Virus record (IMG/VR): IMGVR_UViG_3300006923_000126
Coordinates: 1-23,908 of that record
DNA: 23,908 nt
Strand: one strand, 5' to 3'
Source: a virus
The notes beneath the pieces were generated by a model that ran no database searches, was not told the DNA's origin, and was given only the letters and a program-made list of their open reading frames with translations. Numbering within the stretch: the first letter of the stretch is position 1; the number at the start of each line of letters is the position of its first letter. The position numbers were made by a program, and so were the translations under genes. This document shows, in pieces, positions 8,380 to 14,553 of this stretch.

Positions 8380-10341
8380 CTACGTAAAAAATCTCCGATT
8401 AAAAAAAGAATCTTCTGTTTGATCCATTTCTGCCTCGAACTCTTTATTATAGAGATCTTTCATATGAAACATACCAACTAATAAAGACGAAACGCGGTCA
8501 AAGTTTCCTTTTGTATTATATTTAATTAATTCATCTATTAATGCAATATCATAGATATAATGCAGGTTTAGCTTCCTTTCGCCGTTTTCCTGCTGTCCTC
8601 TTGGTGTTTTCAACCAATCACGCAGATATATTTCTGCCTGGTTCTTTCTTTGCTTAGATCCCATAGATGTACCATAGGTTCTATTTAATTTTCGTATCCT
8701 AACACCTGATGTTTTATCAAACAACTCTGCCTCTGGTAATAGGTAATGCAGAAGTTTCTTTCGTTTTGCATAAGGTATAACTTCTCCTCGATCATTCTCA
8801 AATCCTATACGTGCATTGTAGTATTGGGCTAACAAAAATAAATTGTAATTATATTCATCCTGTGATTCTGGTCTTCCTACGTATGAGGCTACAATCATAT
8901 CATCAGGCTTTGACATATTGTTAATTCGTTTCATTACATATGCAGAACCAAGTGATGCTCCATATCCATCTGATCCATACGGGTCATGAACAATAAAATA
9001 CAAATCATCTGGTATTGCTTCTTGTTTATAAGCAGGTGATTGGTATATAACTACCGCACCTGTAGAATTATCTGTTTTATTTAATGGAAACTTTTCTATC
9101 GGGCGCACACGCGGATCAGGTCTAAACTCTATACCTTCGGGCGCTTCAACTAATACTCCAGCTACAGCCATTTGTTTATGTAAACCTGTTCTCATAAGCT
9201 GGTTACGCCAATCAACTAAGGATGCTCCAGGAAACATATTACCTCTTTGTTGTAAAAAGGCTTCTTTAGGCATCCAAGGATATTCTGTAATATATTTATC
9301 TAATGTAGATGCATCTTTAGCTTCTCTTTTAAGCTGCTCTCTTTTTGCCTCTTCCTCTTGTTTTGCTTGTTTAGATAAAGAGTTACCATCTTTATCCATA
9401 TATCCAATTTTATTTTGATAGGATGGAAAAAAGAAACCGCAGTTACTTCCTTGTGCTCCCTCATCCCAGATATTATCAAATGGGTATAGATCATAGGCTT
9501 CAGGGTTATAGAACATAGATTCAAAATCTATTGTACCACCATCCATATCACCACCTGTTCCAAACAATACAATCTGACCAGTAACTACACCACCATCTTC
9601 CACACAAGGACGTGTAGCAAGATATGATGCTTTTAAATTATCAAATGCTCCACACTCTTCAAAGATTACAAGACTTGCATCTTTACCCCTTGCAGCATCT
9701 GGATTGTCTTTAAACGTAATTGCTTCTACCTCAGACTTATAGCCCTTTTCTACAGGTTGTTTGTTAATGTACTCAAGATAGCTAGCACGTTTATGGTTAA
9801 TCTTATCTACCCCCTGTCTTCTTTTTTGCCATCCTGTATGCTCATTTAAAAAGTTCATGTAATCTGTAACCATGGTCATAATACCTTTTGGATACAAATA
9901 TTTTTTATCATGCGCACACAATAGCGTGTAAGAATTTTTTCTTGTGTTGTATATGTTAGCAGCGATTGCAGCATTCTTGTAAGAAAATCCTTTACGCCGA
10001 GCTTTAGCAACTATAAGATGCTTGCCTTCGGCAGCGGCTTTTTCCATAGCATGAAAATACTCGTAATCACCATCCCAGAATCCAGGAAAAGAAACAGTTT
10101 TAAAACCACCGGCTTTTTTACCTTCAACGGCTTCAGTTAGTTTTATCTGGCAAAAATTCATGTAAAAATAATGATGTCCTGTAATACGTATATCTCCAAC
10201 TGAATATCCTTCTCGGCATCTTCTTAGTTGTTCGTACCAGTACTCATAGTAAGGCGCACTACCTGGAGGGTCCCCGCAGTATAGTCCGTGTTTTAGAAAT
10301 TTTAAACCCTCTCTTCTAAATTCATTTGTGTTTACAAACAT
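8380..10341 (-). CDS. terL: terminase large subunit (TerL)
   Basis: This 653-aa enzyme is the packaging motor: an N-terminal ATPase drives DNA into the prohead and a C-terminal RNase H-like nuclease cuts concatemers. A variant Walker A reads ARRKGFSYK at 114-122. Walker B is LVIFEE at 224-229, with Glu 229 as probable catalytic residue. The coupling motif is LFGTGG at 259-264. Nuclease acidic residues appear as VHDPYG (Asp 453), GFENDRG (Glu 515, Asp 517) and FDRVSSLLVGM (Asp 615), the last being a typical TerL ending motif. The gene starts one base after the stop of the zinc-ribbon gene and precedes the portal by 12 bases, the standard packaging order. No interruption or missing key residue is seen. 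Confidence 0.92.
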   Translation of the reverse strand: MFVNTNEFRREGLKFLKHGLYCGDPPGSAPYYEYWYEQLRRCREGYSVGDIRITGHHYFYMNFCQIKLTEAVEGKKAGGFKTVSFPGFWDGDYEYFHAMEKAAAEGKHLIVAKARRKGFSYKNAAIAANIYNTRKNSYTLLCAHDKKYLYPKGIMTMVTDYMNFLNEHTGWQKRRQGVDKINHKRASYLEYINKQPVEKGYKSEVEAITFKDNPDAARGKDASLVIFEECGAFDNLKASYLATRPCVEDGGVVTGQIVLFGTGGDMDGGTIDFESMFYNPEAYDLYPFDNIWDEGAQGSNCGFFFPSYQNKIGYMDKDGNSLSKQAKQEEEAKREQLKREAKDASTLDKYITEYPWMPKEAFLQQRGNMFPGASLVDWRNQLMRTGLHKQMAVAGVLVEAPEGIEFRPDPRVRPIEKFPLNKTDNSTGAVVIYQSPAYKQEAIPDDLYFIVHDPYGSDGYGASLGSAYVMKRINNMSKPDDMIVASYVGRPESQDEYNYNLFLLAQYYNARIGFENDRGEVIPYAKRKKLLHYLLPEAELFDKTSGVRIRKLNRTYGTSMGSKQRKNQAEIYLRDWLKTPRGQQENGERKLNLHYIYDIALIDELIKYNTKGNFDRVSSLLVGMFHMKDLYNKEFEAEMDQTEDSFFNRRFFT

Positions 10342-10342
10342 T

Positions 10343-10744
10343 CTACTCTTTTGTAATTTTTCTTTTTTCTTGTGTATAATCCTTTTGCTCTACAGTATGC
10401 TTACCATCCTTTACTGTAGATATAACTAAATAAAAACTTTCACCGTGTTCGTATTGATAATGACAATACTCTTTTAACCCTTTTAAATCTGATTCTCTTT
10501 CAATTGTACCACTAAAGTTTTTACCTTCATTATCAGGAAACATAAAATGTGCAGCACCGTAAGGAAGATGTTCCGGCTTTGGTACTTTAGGCATTTCTTT
10601 ATAAATAATAGTAGTTGCTCCACATGCGGGACAAAACTTTTCTAATAATATATTACCTTCATTTACTTCTGTAATATTTAAGTTGCTTTGCTCACACTTA
10701 CACAGTTGGTCTGAATTTGCAGTTAATTGAATATCTTCTTTCAT
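10343..10744 (-). CDS. small zinc-ribbon protein upstream of TerL
   Basis: This 133-aa protein has four cysteines arranged as a zinc ribbon: CKC at 15-17 and CPAC at 38-41, separated by a beta-like stretch. The rest has a beta and helix mix (HGESFYLVISTVKDGKH) and a basic C-terminal tail. No known enzyme motif is visible. The stop lies one base before the TerL start, so translation is probably coupled, and the gene follows a possible small terminase by 9 bases. That context makes a packaging accessory or DNA-binding role reasonable. Transcription regulators and nucleases can also carry such ribbons. The ribbon is seen in sequence; the role is inferred. Confidence 0.6.
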   Translation of the reverse strand: MKEDIQLTANSDQLCKCEQSNLNITEVNEGNILLEKFCPACGATTIIYKEMPKVPKPEHLPYGAAHFMFPDNEGKNFSGTIERESDLKGLKEYCHYQYEHGESFYLVISTVKDGKHTVEQKDYTQEKRKITKE

Positions 10745-10753
10745 TATTTTATT

Positions 10754-11320
10754 TTAATCTTCGAATAATCCTTTTGTTCCTCCTCCTCGGATCTTAGATT
10801 CATTTGCTACTTCTTTTTTAACTTTCTCTTCTAAAGAATTTATAGTATCAATGGCTTTTGGTAATTGTTCTGATACCTCTAAAAGCCTTTTTACATCACG
10901 CATTATACTACCCACATCTCTTTCTTCGTCTCCATCGACAGTGTCTAAAGCTATTTGTATTTGTTCATTCAAAGCGTTTATAACTCTTGATGAGGTTAAT
11001 AGCCCCTCTTTAATTGCCTTTAATGCTGATATTGTAGGTGTTCGCTGTAAGTTATTGTACTTGTCCATCCCTCGTTTAACATCATCTGTGATAGCGGTAT
11101 CAATCTTGAGGTCTTCAAGGAGTCTTCTTTTTCGCTCTGCTTCTGGATATATTGAATAGGGCGATCTGTAGTCGCACATAAAATATATGAAGGAGAGATA
11201 CTTAAATGCTGTTCTTTTTTTTCTGTCTTTGTCATTTACTATTATTTTTTTGAACTCAGGTATAAGTCTAGCCTCAGTCTCTATTACTATTTGGAAATTT
11301 TCTTCTTTGAAAAGTTTCAT
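10754..11320 (-). CDS. conserved-looking phage protein, small terminase candidate
   Basis: This 188-aa protein has a central segment with aromatic residues (AFKYLSFIYFMCDYRSPYS), a middle helical region, and a long C-terminal coiled coil (MRDVKRLLEVSEQLPKAIDT, then EEKVKKEVANES). The tail ends in a Gly-rich, acidic GLFED. The gene lies two positions upstream of TerL in the same operon, and small terminases are usually encoded just before TerL. The coiled coil would suit ring assembly. I see no clear helix-turn-helix, so the assignment is weak and a structural or regulatory protein is equally possible. The first 47 bases overlap the 3' end of the HU-like gene in another frame; the ATG at 11320 is still the only good start. 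Confidence 0.45.
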   Translation of the reverse strand: MKLFKEENFQIVIETEARLIPEFKKIIVNDKDRKKRTAFKYLSFIYFMCDYRSPYSIYPEAERKRRLLEDLKIDTAITDDVKRGMDKYNNLQRTPTISALKAIKEGLLTSSRVINALNEQIQIALDTVDGDEERDVGSIMRDVKRLLEVSEQLPKAIDTINSLEEKVKKEVANESKIRGGGTKGLFED

Positions 11321-11522
11321 GATTTAAATTTTTAACTCTATTTGGATTACAATGGAATAAACCAAAATAAGGAAGTCTTATACCTTCGAATTCACCTTTA
11401 CCCATTCGGTATGCTACATACTCAAACTGTGATTCGATGATGGACCTCAACTCTTTAGTTGTTCCTCCCATTTCATCTTTAATTTCTTTTATCAGTTTTT
11501 CTTTGATCTTATTCTGTGCCAT
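11274..11522 (-). CDS. HU/IHF-like small DNA-binding protein candidate
   Basis: This is an 82-aa protein. Its first half is a pair of helices (KEKLIKEIKDEMGGTTKELRSIIESQFEYVAYRM) followed by a turn and beta strands, EFEGIRLPYFGLFHCNP. This matches the beginning of HU/IHF proteins, where two helices are followed by a strand around a conserved GFG.F motif; here it reads YFGLF. The DNA-gripping arm is short or missing, because the C-terminus is only about 20 polar residues. Such proteins in phages bend or coat DNA. The ATG overlaps the stop of the basic 50-aa gene by one base, so translation is probably coupled. The last 47 bases overlap the next gene. Confidence 0.5.
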   Translation of the reverse strand: MAQNKIKEKLIKEIKDEMGGTTKELRSIIESQFEYVAYRMGKGEFEGIRLPYFGLFHCNPNRVKNLNHETFQRRKFPNSNRD

Positions 11523-11674
11523 TACTTAGAATTATTATTCTTATGAAATTTAGGAGAAAACTGTTTTTTCTTTTTTCTTGATAATGCAAACTCAATTTCT
11601 TGCTCAAGCTGCACATCGTTGACATAAGAAAAATCTTCCTTCACTGATCTTTTTTTTGGTTTATTACGACCCAT
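11522..11674 (-). CDS. very basic 50-aa protein
   Basis: This small gene encodes a 50-aa protein starting MGRNKPKKRSVKED, with a short acidic helix (VQLEQEIEFALS) followed by RKKKKQ and a polar Lys/Asn tail. Its start ATG overlaps the upstream stop by one base (TAATG) and its stop overlaps the next ATG in the same way, so it is locked between two genes of the operon, which strongly supports translation. The charge suggests nucleic acid binding. I do not recognise a family. Confidence 0.7.
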   Translation of the reverse strand: MGRNKPKKRSVKEDFSYVNDVQLEQEIEFALSRKKKKQFSPKFHKNNNSK

Positions 11675-11856
11675 TATTCCTTGTATTTAATATAATATCT
11701 GATTATCCATTCGTCAGTATAGTCAGGAACCGCGTAAATATTGTACTTAAAATCAATATCAAGTTTAGTAAGCTCCACCTCCTGAATTTCAATGAACATG
11801 AAGACTGCTTCCAGCGAATTAACCGCGACCTCGATAAAATACTCATTACTCTGCAT
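11674..11856 (-). CDS. hypothetical 60-aa protein
   Basis: This small acidic and aromatic protein has a beta-like pattern (YFIEVAVNSLEAVFMFIEIQ, then DFKYNIYAVPDYTDEWIIRY). I start it at the ATG at 11856; a longer reading would use a TTG at 11871. With the ATG it overlaps the upstream winged-helix gene by 11 bases, and it touches the next gene through a TAATG junction. No family is recognised. Its place in a run of overlapping small genes suggests an early accessory function. A beta-rich fold binding a host protein is conceivable but unsupported. Confidence 0.6.
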   Translation of the reverse strand: MQSNEYFIEVAVNSLEAVFMFIEIQEVELTKLDIDFKYNIYAVPDYTDEWIIRYYIKYKE

Positions 11857-12196
11857 GTATTTGAAATTCAAAACTTAAGATATAACTTACAAGAGTGTCC
11901 TCTTCAGGAACTCTAAATACTATAGGATGAAAAGAATACTTTCTGGTTTCTTTATCATACAGTAGTACATTTTTATCTTTTAATGCTTTGATCGCATTAT
12001 TTAATACCGCTCTGCTCCACCCCAATTCTGAGGCAGCTTTAATACGATTGTCTTTTGTACATGGGTTGTTTTTATCTATACTAGATAAAACATATACGAC
12101 ATCTAATTCAGTCTTTGTTAATTTGAGCAATCCGTTAATAGCCGATAAGTAGTCTTTTCGGATTCTTTGCTTAGTTGTTGGAATTTGTATCTTCAT
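11846..12196 (-). CDS. winged-helix DNA-binding protein
   Basis: This 116-aa protein looks like a single winged-helix domain. Residues about 20-35 (LLKTKTEL-like helix, LDVVYVLSSID) are followed by KDNRIKAASELGWSRAVLNNAIKALKDKNVLLYD. That is a turn, a recognition helix (SRAVLNNAIKALKDKNVL) and a wing (YDKETRKYSFHP). The layout recalls the larger RepL-like gene at 12951, so the two may be diverged relatives, with this one acting as a repressor, transcription regulator or replication accessory. Its first 26 bases overlap the Acb2-like gene in another frame, implying coupled expression. The winged helix is well supported by pattern; target and role are unknown. Confidence 0.65.
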   Translation of the reverse strand: MKIQIPTTKQRIRKDYLSAINGLLKLTKTELDVVYVLSSIDKNNPCTKDNRIKAASELGWSRAVLNNAIKALKDKNVLLYDKETRKYSFHPIVFRVPEEDTLVSYILSFEFQIHAE

Positions 12197-12470
12197 TGTA
12201 CTTAATTACTTTTTCTATTTTTCTTGATAGTCTTTTAGCCATCAGTTGTCTAACATTCTTTAAGAGAAGAATTATACATTGGTTTTCTGCACTGAAGTTC
12301 TTTTTTTGTAAAGTGTAAAAACGATCAATAAGTATATTAATTACTTCTTCATTCGTAGTTCCTTCTTGAAATGCACCTGCTAGTTTCTCTGTGAATTTTA
12401 TAGTTTGGAATCTTTCGTTATCTGCAAAATCAGTAACTTGATATTCGACTCCTGGTTTAATTATTTTCAT
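12171..12470 (-). CDS. possible Acb2/Tad1-type hairpin protein (anti-CBASS or anti-Thoeris sponge)
   Basis: This 99-aa protein has a short beta-like N-terminus (KPGVEYQVTDF, then FQTIKFTEKLAG) and a helical hairpin beginning GTTNEEVINILIDRFYTLQK, with a second helix starting ENQCIILLLKNVRQLMAKRL. I recall the pattern GTTNEEVL..LIDR..L...EN...I..L......R as that of a widespread small phage protein family carrying the Acb2/Tad1 hairpin domain. Characterised members trap cyclic oligonucleotides made by CBASS or Thoeris defence systems. The usual LEEA and R-rich end is altered here, so ligand binding is uncertain. A Bacteroidota-type promoter lies 41 bases upstream, so it is probably the first gene of its own transcript. 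The family assignment is from memory of a motif, not from a search. Confidence 0.45.
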   Translation of the reverse strand: MKIIKPGVEYQVTDFADNERFQTIKFTEKLAGAFQEGTTNEEVINILIDRFYTLQKKNFSAENQCIILLLKNVRQLMAKRLSRKIEKVIKYNEDTNSNN

Positions 12471-12510
12471 TGATTTCTTTTTTTAACTTAATAATCGCGA
12501 TGTTTTATTA

Positions 12511-12541
12511 CAAATATATCAAGAAATCATATAAAACGAAA
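12511..12541 (-). promoter_or_regulatory. Bacteroidota-type promoter for the 12470-to-left operon
   Basis: On the minus strand a perfect -7 box TATATTTG (12518-12511) is preceded, with a 19-base spacer, by TTTC (12541-12538), one base off the TTTG -33 box. A transcript would begin near 12504 and give a leader of about 34 bases before the ATG at 12470. The whole gene-free gap 12471-12678 is A/T-rich and holds nothing else convincing, apart from a weak bulged hairpin at 12661-12688. Confidence 0.65.
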
Positions 12542-12678
12542 GAATCTTTTATGAACACGTGTATTATAGGGAGTTTTTGTGATAAAATAATAGAATCTGT
12601 GGTAGTTATTAACAATTACTGTTTATTTATTAACTTCATAAGTGATAACAATGGATAATCTAAAGATAGAAGATATGC

Positions 12679-12954
12679 CTACTCTTTAATTTCGTTTACC
12701 TCTAAAACTTTATCTACTAAACTACCTGGTGTTTGTTTCATAATAGAAACCCAAAACTCTGGATCAAGTTCGTAAATGATTTTGCTCATTTCTACCCAAG
12801 CTTTTTCTGTAGCCTCTTTTGTTTTTAGATCTAGTGGTGTACCAGTTCCTAGGTTTGCCCAATTGATAGCATTACGTTCTAATACCTTATCAATTGCTTT
12901 TCTTGTTTTCTTATTGGTGTGGTACGGTGTAAGAGTATGTCCTGCTTTTTTCAT
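12679..12954 (-). CDS. hypothetical 91-aa protein
   Basis: This 91-aa, mostly helical protein has a basic start (KKAGHTLTPYHTNKKTRKAIDKVL) and an acidic tail (VLEVNEIKE). Its ATG overlaps the TGA of the RepL-like gene in an ATGA junction, so translation is coupled. It contains no catalytic or metal-binding motif and no membrane segment. I do not recognise a family. Being co-expressed with a replication-initiator-like gene, it may modulate that protein, but this is guesswork. It is the last gene before the promoter-bearing gap. Confidence 0.65.
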   Translation of the reverse strand: MKKAGHTLTPYHTNKKTRKAIDKVLERNAINWANLGTGTPLDLKTKEATEKAWVEMSKIIYELDPEFWVSIMKQTPGSLVDKVLEVNEIKE

Positions 12955-13403
12955 GATTTAAATTTTAACAAATCCTCTCGAACAAGGTTTTCTATTAATT
13001 GTATTCTTTCTTTGTTTTCGTTTTTAGAAAAGTATAGTGGATTTACTATATATGTGCCTCGTTTATTTCCGCGAATAAGTAAGTTCTTTTTTACCAATGC
13101 ATGGAATGCACGTTTAATTGTTGCGTCCTGGTAGACTGTTTCGAAACCACTTACTTTGTAAATGATGTCTTTGAAGTTGTCTCTAACTTTAGCATTAGAA
13201 AAAACTATATTATTAGAATCCATTCTCTCGCACAAGTAATCTATTAAATCACGAGGACACGCAGCTAGACCAGCTAGTGCATACATGCTACCGTGATATC
13301 TTTTAGTACTTCTACAGGGAATACTTTTGTATTTGTAAATAGGAATGGTGATACCATCCTTATACTTTATACCTGTCATATACTTTATTTTATAATTCTT
13401 CAT
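12951..13403 (-). CDS. RepL-like winged-helix replication or regulatory protein
   Basis: This 150-aa basic protein has a central helix-turn-helix (DNFKDIIYKVSGFETVYQDA, then TIKRAFHALVKKNLLIRGNK) followed by a wing and strand RGTYIVNPLYFSKN. The end of the wing, xGTYxVNPxYF, is typical of RepL replication proteins of Gram-positive plasmids (PF05732); RepL-like genes have been reported in crAss-like phages and linked to plasmid-like maintenance. The upstream part MSGSMYALAGLAACPRDL-like region (YALAGLAACPRDLIDYLCER) fits the first helices. It sits beside the repeat-rich divergent region, so it could bind there as an initiator or as a repressor. It starts directly after the stop of the 48-aa gene. 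Fold likely; RepL family probable. Confidence 0.6.
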   Translation of the reverse strand: MKNYKIKYMTGIKYKDGITIPIYKYKSIPCRSTKRYHGSMYALAGLAACPRDLIDYLCERMDSNNIVFSNAKVRDNFKDIIYKVSGFETVYQDATIKRAFHALVKKNLLIRGNKRGTYIVNPLYFSKNENKERIQLIENLVREDLLKFKS

Positions 13404-13550
13404 CTACTCTATTATGACCAAACCTTTCAGTTTACCGGAACAAGAGTAAACTACTTCTATGTCTACATGTTCCTTTACTTTTGTCTGTTCAAATACTATT
13501 TTTATATAATCCCCTGCTCCGTTCATTTCAAGTACAGACCAATCATTCAT
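13404..13550 (-). CDS. 48-aa first gene of the leftward operon
   Basis: This small protein begins MNDWSVLEMNGAGDYIKIVF and ends LKGLVIIE. It looks like a compact beta-rich domain: GDYIKIVFEQ, HVDIEVVYSC and KLKGLVIIE read as three strands. Its TAG stop is immediately followed by the ATG of the RepL-like gene, with no gap, which supports translation and coupling. Two in-frame ATGs do not compete; the first, at 13550, fits the phasing. I recognise no family. It may regulate the initiator encoded next to it. Confidence 0.65.
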   Translation of the reverse strand: MNDWSVLEMNGAGDYIKIVFEQTKVKEHVDIEVVYSCSGKLKGLVIIE

Positions 13551-13575
13551 TTACCAAAAATAATAAAAATATTCC

Positions 13576-13604
13576 TTGCACAATATAATTTTGTTTATTA
13601 TATT
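13576..13604 (+). promoter_or_regulatory. candidate rightward promoter next to the operator repeats
   Basis: TTGCAC and TATATT are spaced by exactly 17 bases, a sigma-70-like layout. A TAATTTTG string inside the spacer also matches the Bacteroidota -7 box, but without a good -33 box. The direct repeats begin 19 bases downstream, where a bound protein could block elongation. A second candidate, TTG then TATATTGC, lies near 13769-13800. Confidence 0.35.
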
Positions 13605-13622
13605 CAGTTTTGTTGACAAGTT

Positions 13623-13664
13623 AGGTACATCTCAGTCACCTTTAAGGTACACCTCAGTCACCTT
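13623..13664. repeat. two 20-bp direct repeats, operator-like
   Basis: AGGTACATCTCAGTCACCTT (13623-13642) and AGGTACACCTCAGTCACCTT (13645-13664) differ at one base and have a 22-base period, so they lie on nearly the same face of the helix. Each copy has inverted ends, AGGT and ACCT, separated by 11 or 12 bases, and the second copy is extended to AAGGT/ACCTT. This is the form expected for tandem binding sites of a dimeric regulator. Confidence 0.75.
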
Positions 13665-13848
13665 AAAAACACCATAATCTTCTATTCCTTAACGTATTAG
13701 CTTATTTTCTATTCCTATTATATAGATGTTTATGTGTCTTTATATAAATTATAATTATTACTTTACTGTTGTTTAAATAAAATATTCTTCTGTATATTGC
13801 ACAGCTCAGTTGAGAATCTGATTAATTTTCTACACTTATTACACTTAC

Positions 13849-13923
13849 ATGGTAGCAGATACAAATTGTTTTAAAGATTCAGGAAGAGGTCGTCATATAC
13901 CAAAAAAAATTTTATACATCTAA
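13849..13923 (+). CDS. possible 24-aa peptide in the divergent region
   Basis: An ATG at 13849 opens a 24-codon frame (MVADTNCFKDSGRGRHIPKK, then ILYI) ending in TAA. It contains a basic GRGRHIPKK stretch and is preceded by an A/T-rich leader. Nothing but length and composition supports it, and it could be a chance frame in regulatory DNA. Confidence 0.2.
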   Translation: MVADTNCFKDSGRGRHIPKKILYI

Positions 13924-13940
13924 AATTGTGAATGCATATA

Positions 13941-13958
13941 CCACCTAATGTAAACTCC
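13941..13958. repeat. distant copy of the 18-mer repeat
   Basis: CCACCTAATGTAAACTCC differs at two positions from the copy at 14309-14326. It lies 56 bases before the first rightward gene, so the repeat family brackets that gene on both sides. Confidence 0.5.
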
Positions 13959-14013
13959 CCCTCCTAAATATGGCGGAACAAAGTGTCCCGTGTTAATTTA
14001 AATCACTTGTATT

Positions 14014-14205
14014 ATGGAAAATGTATTAACTATTGCCAACGTAACTGAAATCCGTGAGGATAAAAACGGTAACGATTACTTCTTAGTATCGACAGAGGGA
14101 TACTTCGACAAAGACGAGACTTACTTTATGGGTCAGTCTCTATTCCTTAGAGATACTGCTAATCACGGTCGGTTCAAAGTCGGCGGGAAAGTAGTGGCGG
14201 AGTAA
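14014..14205 (+). CDS. 63-aa first rightward early protein
   Basis: This 63-aa protein reads as a small beta-rich domain: VLTIANVTEIRED, DYFLVSTEGYFD, then ETYFMGQSLF and RFKVGGKVVAE. The pattern, strands around a short acidic turn, suggests an OB-like or SH3-like barrel. Its N-terminus loosely resembles that of the SSB-like gene at 15621 (a strand, a D/N-K turn, a strand, then GF or GYF). It is more G/C-rich than its surroundings and forms a single-gene unit, with the repeat-rich leader before it and a strong terminator directly after it. No function is recognised. An early nucleic-acid-binding or host-directed protein is plausible. Confidence 0.65.
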   Translation: MENVLTIANVTEIREDKNGNDYFLVSTEGYFDKDETYFMGQSLFLRDTANHGRFKVGGKVVAE

Positions 14206-14211
14206 ACGAAT

Positions 14212-14236
14212 AGGGGCTAACGCCCCTTTTCTTTCT
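14212..14236 (+). terminator. intrinsic terminator after the first early gene
   Basis: A 6-bp G/C-rich stem (AGGGGC with GCCCCT) closes a TAAC loop and is followed by TTTTCTTTCTTT. It starts 7 bases after the stop codon. Confidence 0.85.
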
Positions 14237-14265
14237 TTGTACTGTCCTGCCCCTAAACAACAACC

Positions 14266-14290
14266 AACTGTTCTGTCCTGTCCTGTCCTA
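14266..14290. repeat. tandem TYCTG pentamers
   Basis: The segment reads as five successive five-base units: AACTG, TTCTG, TCCTG, TCCTG, TCCTA. Further TGTCCT strings occur at about 14243 and 14464. The length is short, so this may be either a protein-binding array or slippage. Confidence 0.6.
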
Positions 14291-14308
14291 TACAACAAAC
14301 TAATACAA

Positions 14309-14348
14309 CAACCTACTGTAAACTCCTAAACAACCTACTGTAATCTCC
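14309..14348. repeat. two tandem 18-mers, iteron-like
   Basis: CAACCTACTGTAAACTCC (14309-14326) and CAACCTACTGTAATCTCC (14331-14348) differ at one base and have a 22-base period, the same spacing as the operator-like repeats at 13623. A third copy is at 13941. The regular phase suggests binding sites for one protein. Confidence 0.65.
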
Positions 14349-14352
14349 CACA

Positions 14353-14364
14353 AACAACGTTGTT
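14353..14364. repeat. perfect 12-bp palindrome
   Basis: AACAACGTTGTT is fully self-complementary and lies five bases after the second 18-mer. It is a good shape for a dimeric DNA-binding protein and has no T run to make it a terminator. Confidence 0.6.
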
Positions 14365-14553
14365 CTGGGTGTATTTACGACAGCCAGGCACATACAATAC
14401 ATTTCAACCCTATTTAACAGCACAACACACAACTGACTATTAATTATATAGACATTAATCTGTACTGTCCTTAAATAGCACCATACAATTCATCACATTA
14501 ATCACTCATTAATTTACAATTACAATTTGTTTAATCCTTAATAATTACATCAC

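Larger units (their letters stand above)
13551..14013. other. divergent regulatory region between leftward and rightward arms
   Basis: These 463 bases separate genes transcribed in opposite directions. They hold a promoter-like pair at 13576-13604, a 20-bp direct repeat with inverted ends at 13623-13664, A/T-rich DNA to about 13800, a CTCA/TGAG inverted repeat at 13805-13814, a 24-codon reading frame, and one copy of an 18-mer repeat. A small imperfect hairpin (13974-13990) lies 23 bases before the next start codon. The arrangement suits early promoters with operators and possibly an origin of replication. Confidence 0.6.
14237..14553. other. G-poor, repeat-rich intergenic region, origin candidate
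   Basis: About 317 bases contain no credible gene. The plus strand is rich in C and A and nearly free of G runs. It holds a TYCTG pentamer array, two tandem 18-mers, a perfect 12-bp palindrome, two copies of TGTACTGTCCT (near 14239 and 14461), and an A/T-rich final 100 bases before the next gene. Strand bias, iterons, a palindrome and A/T-rich DNA together suggest a replication origin or a complex promoter. Confidence 0.5.

Noticed and set aside
8164-8481. 105-codon plus-strand frame over the start of the portal gene and the end of TerL
   Set aside because: It lies opposite two certain genes, its protein is Phe/Cys-rich and matches no family, and it has no gene context on that strand.
12470-12658. 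62-codon plus-strand frame in the gap before the Acb2-like gene
   Set aside because: It starts from TTG, is mostly Ile/Phe/Asn from A/T-rich DNA, and covers a convincing minus-strand promoter.
13293-13616. 107-codon plus-strand frame
   Set aside because: It lies opposite the RepL-like and 48-aa genes, whose junctions are tightly phased, and its Phe/Tyr-rich composition is typical of antisense reading of A/T-rich coding DNA.
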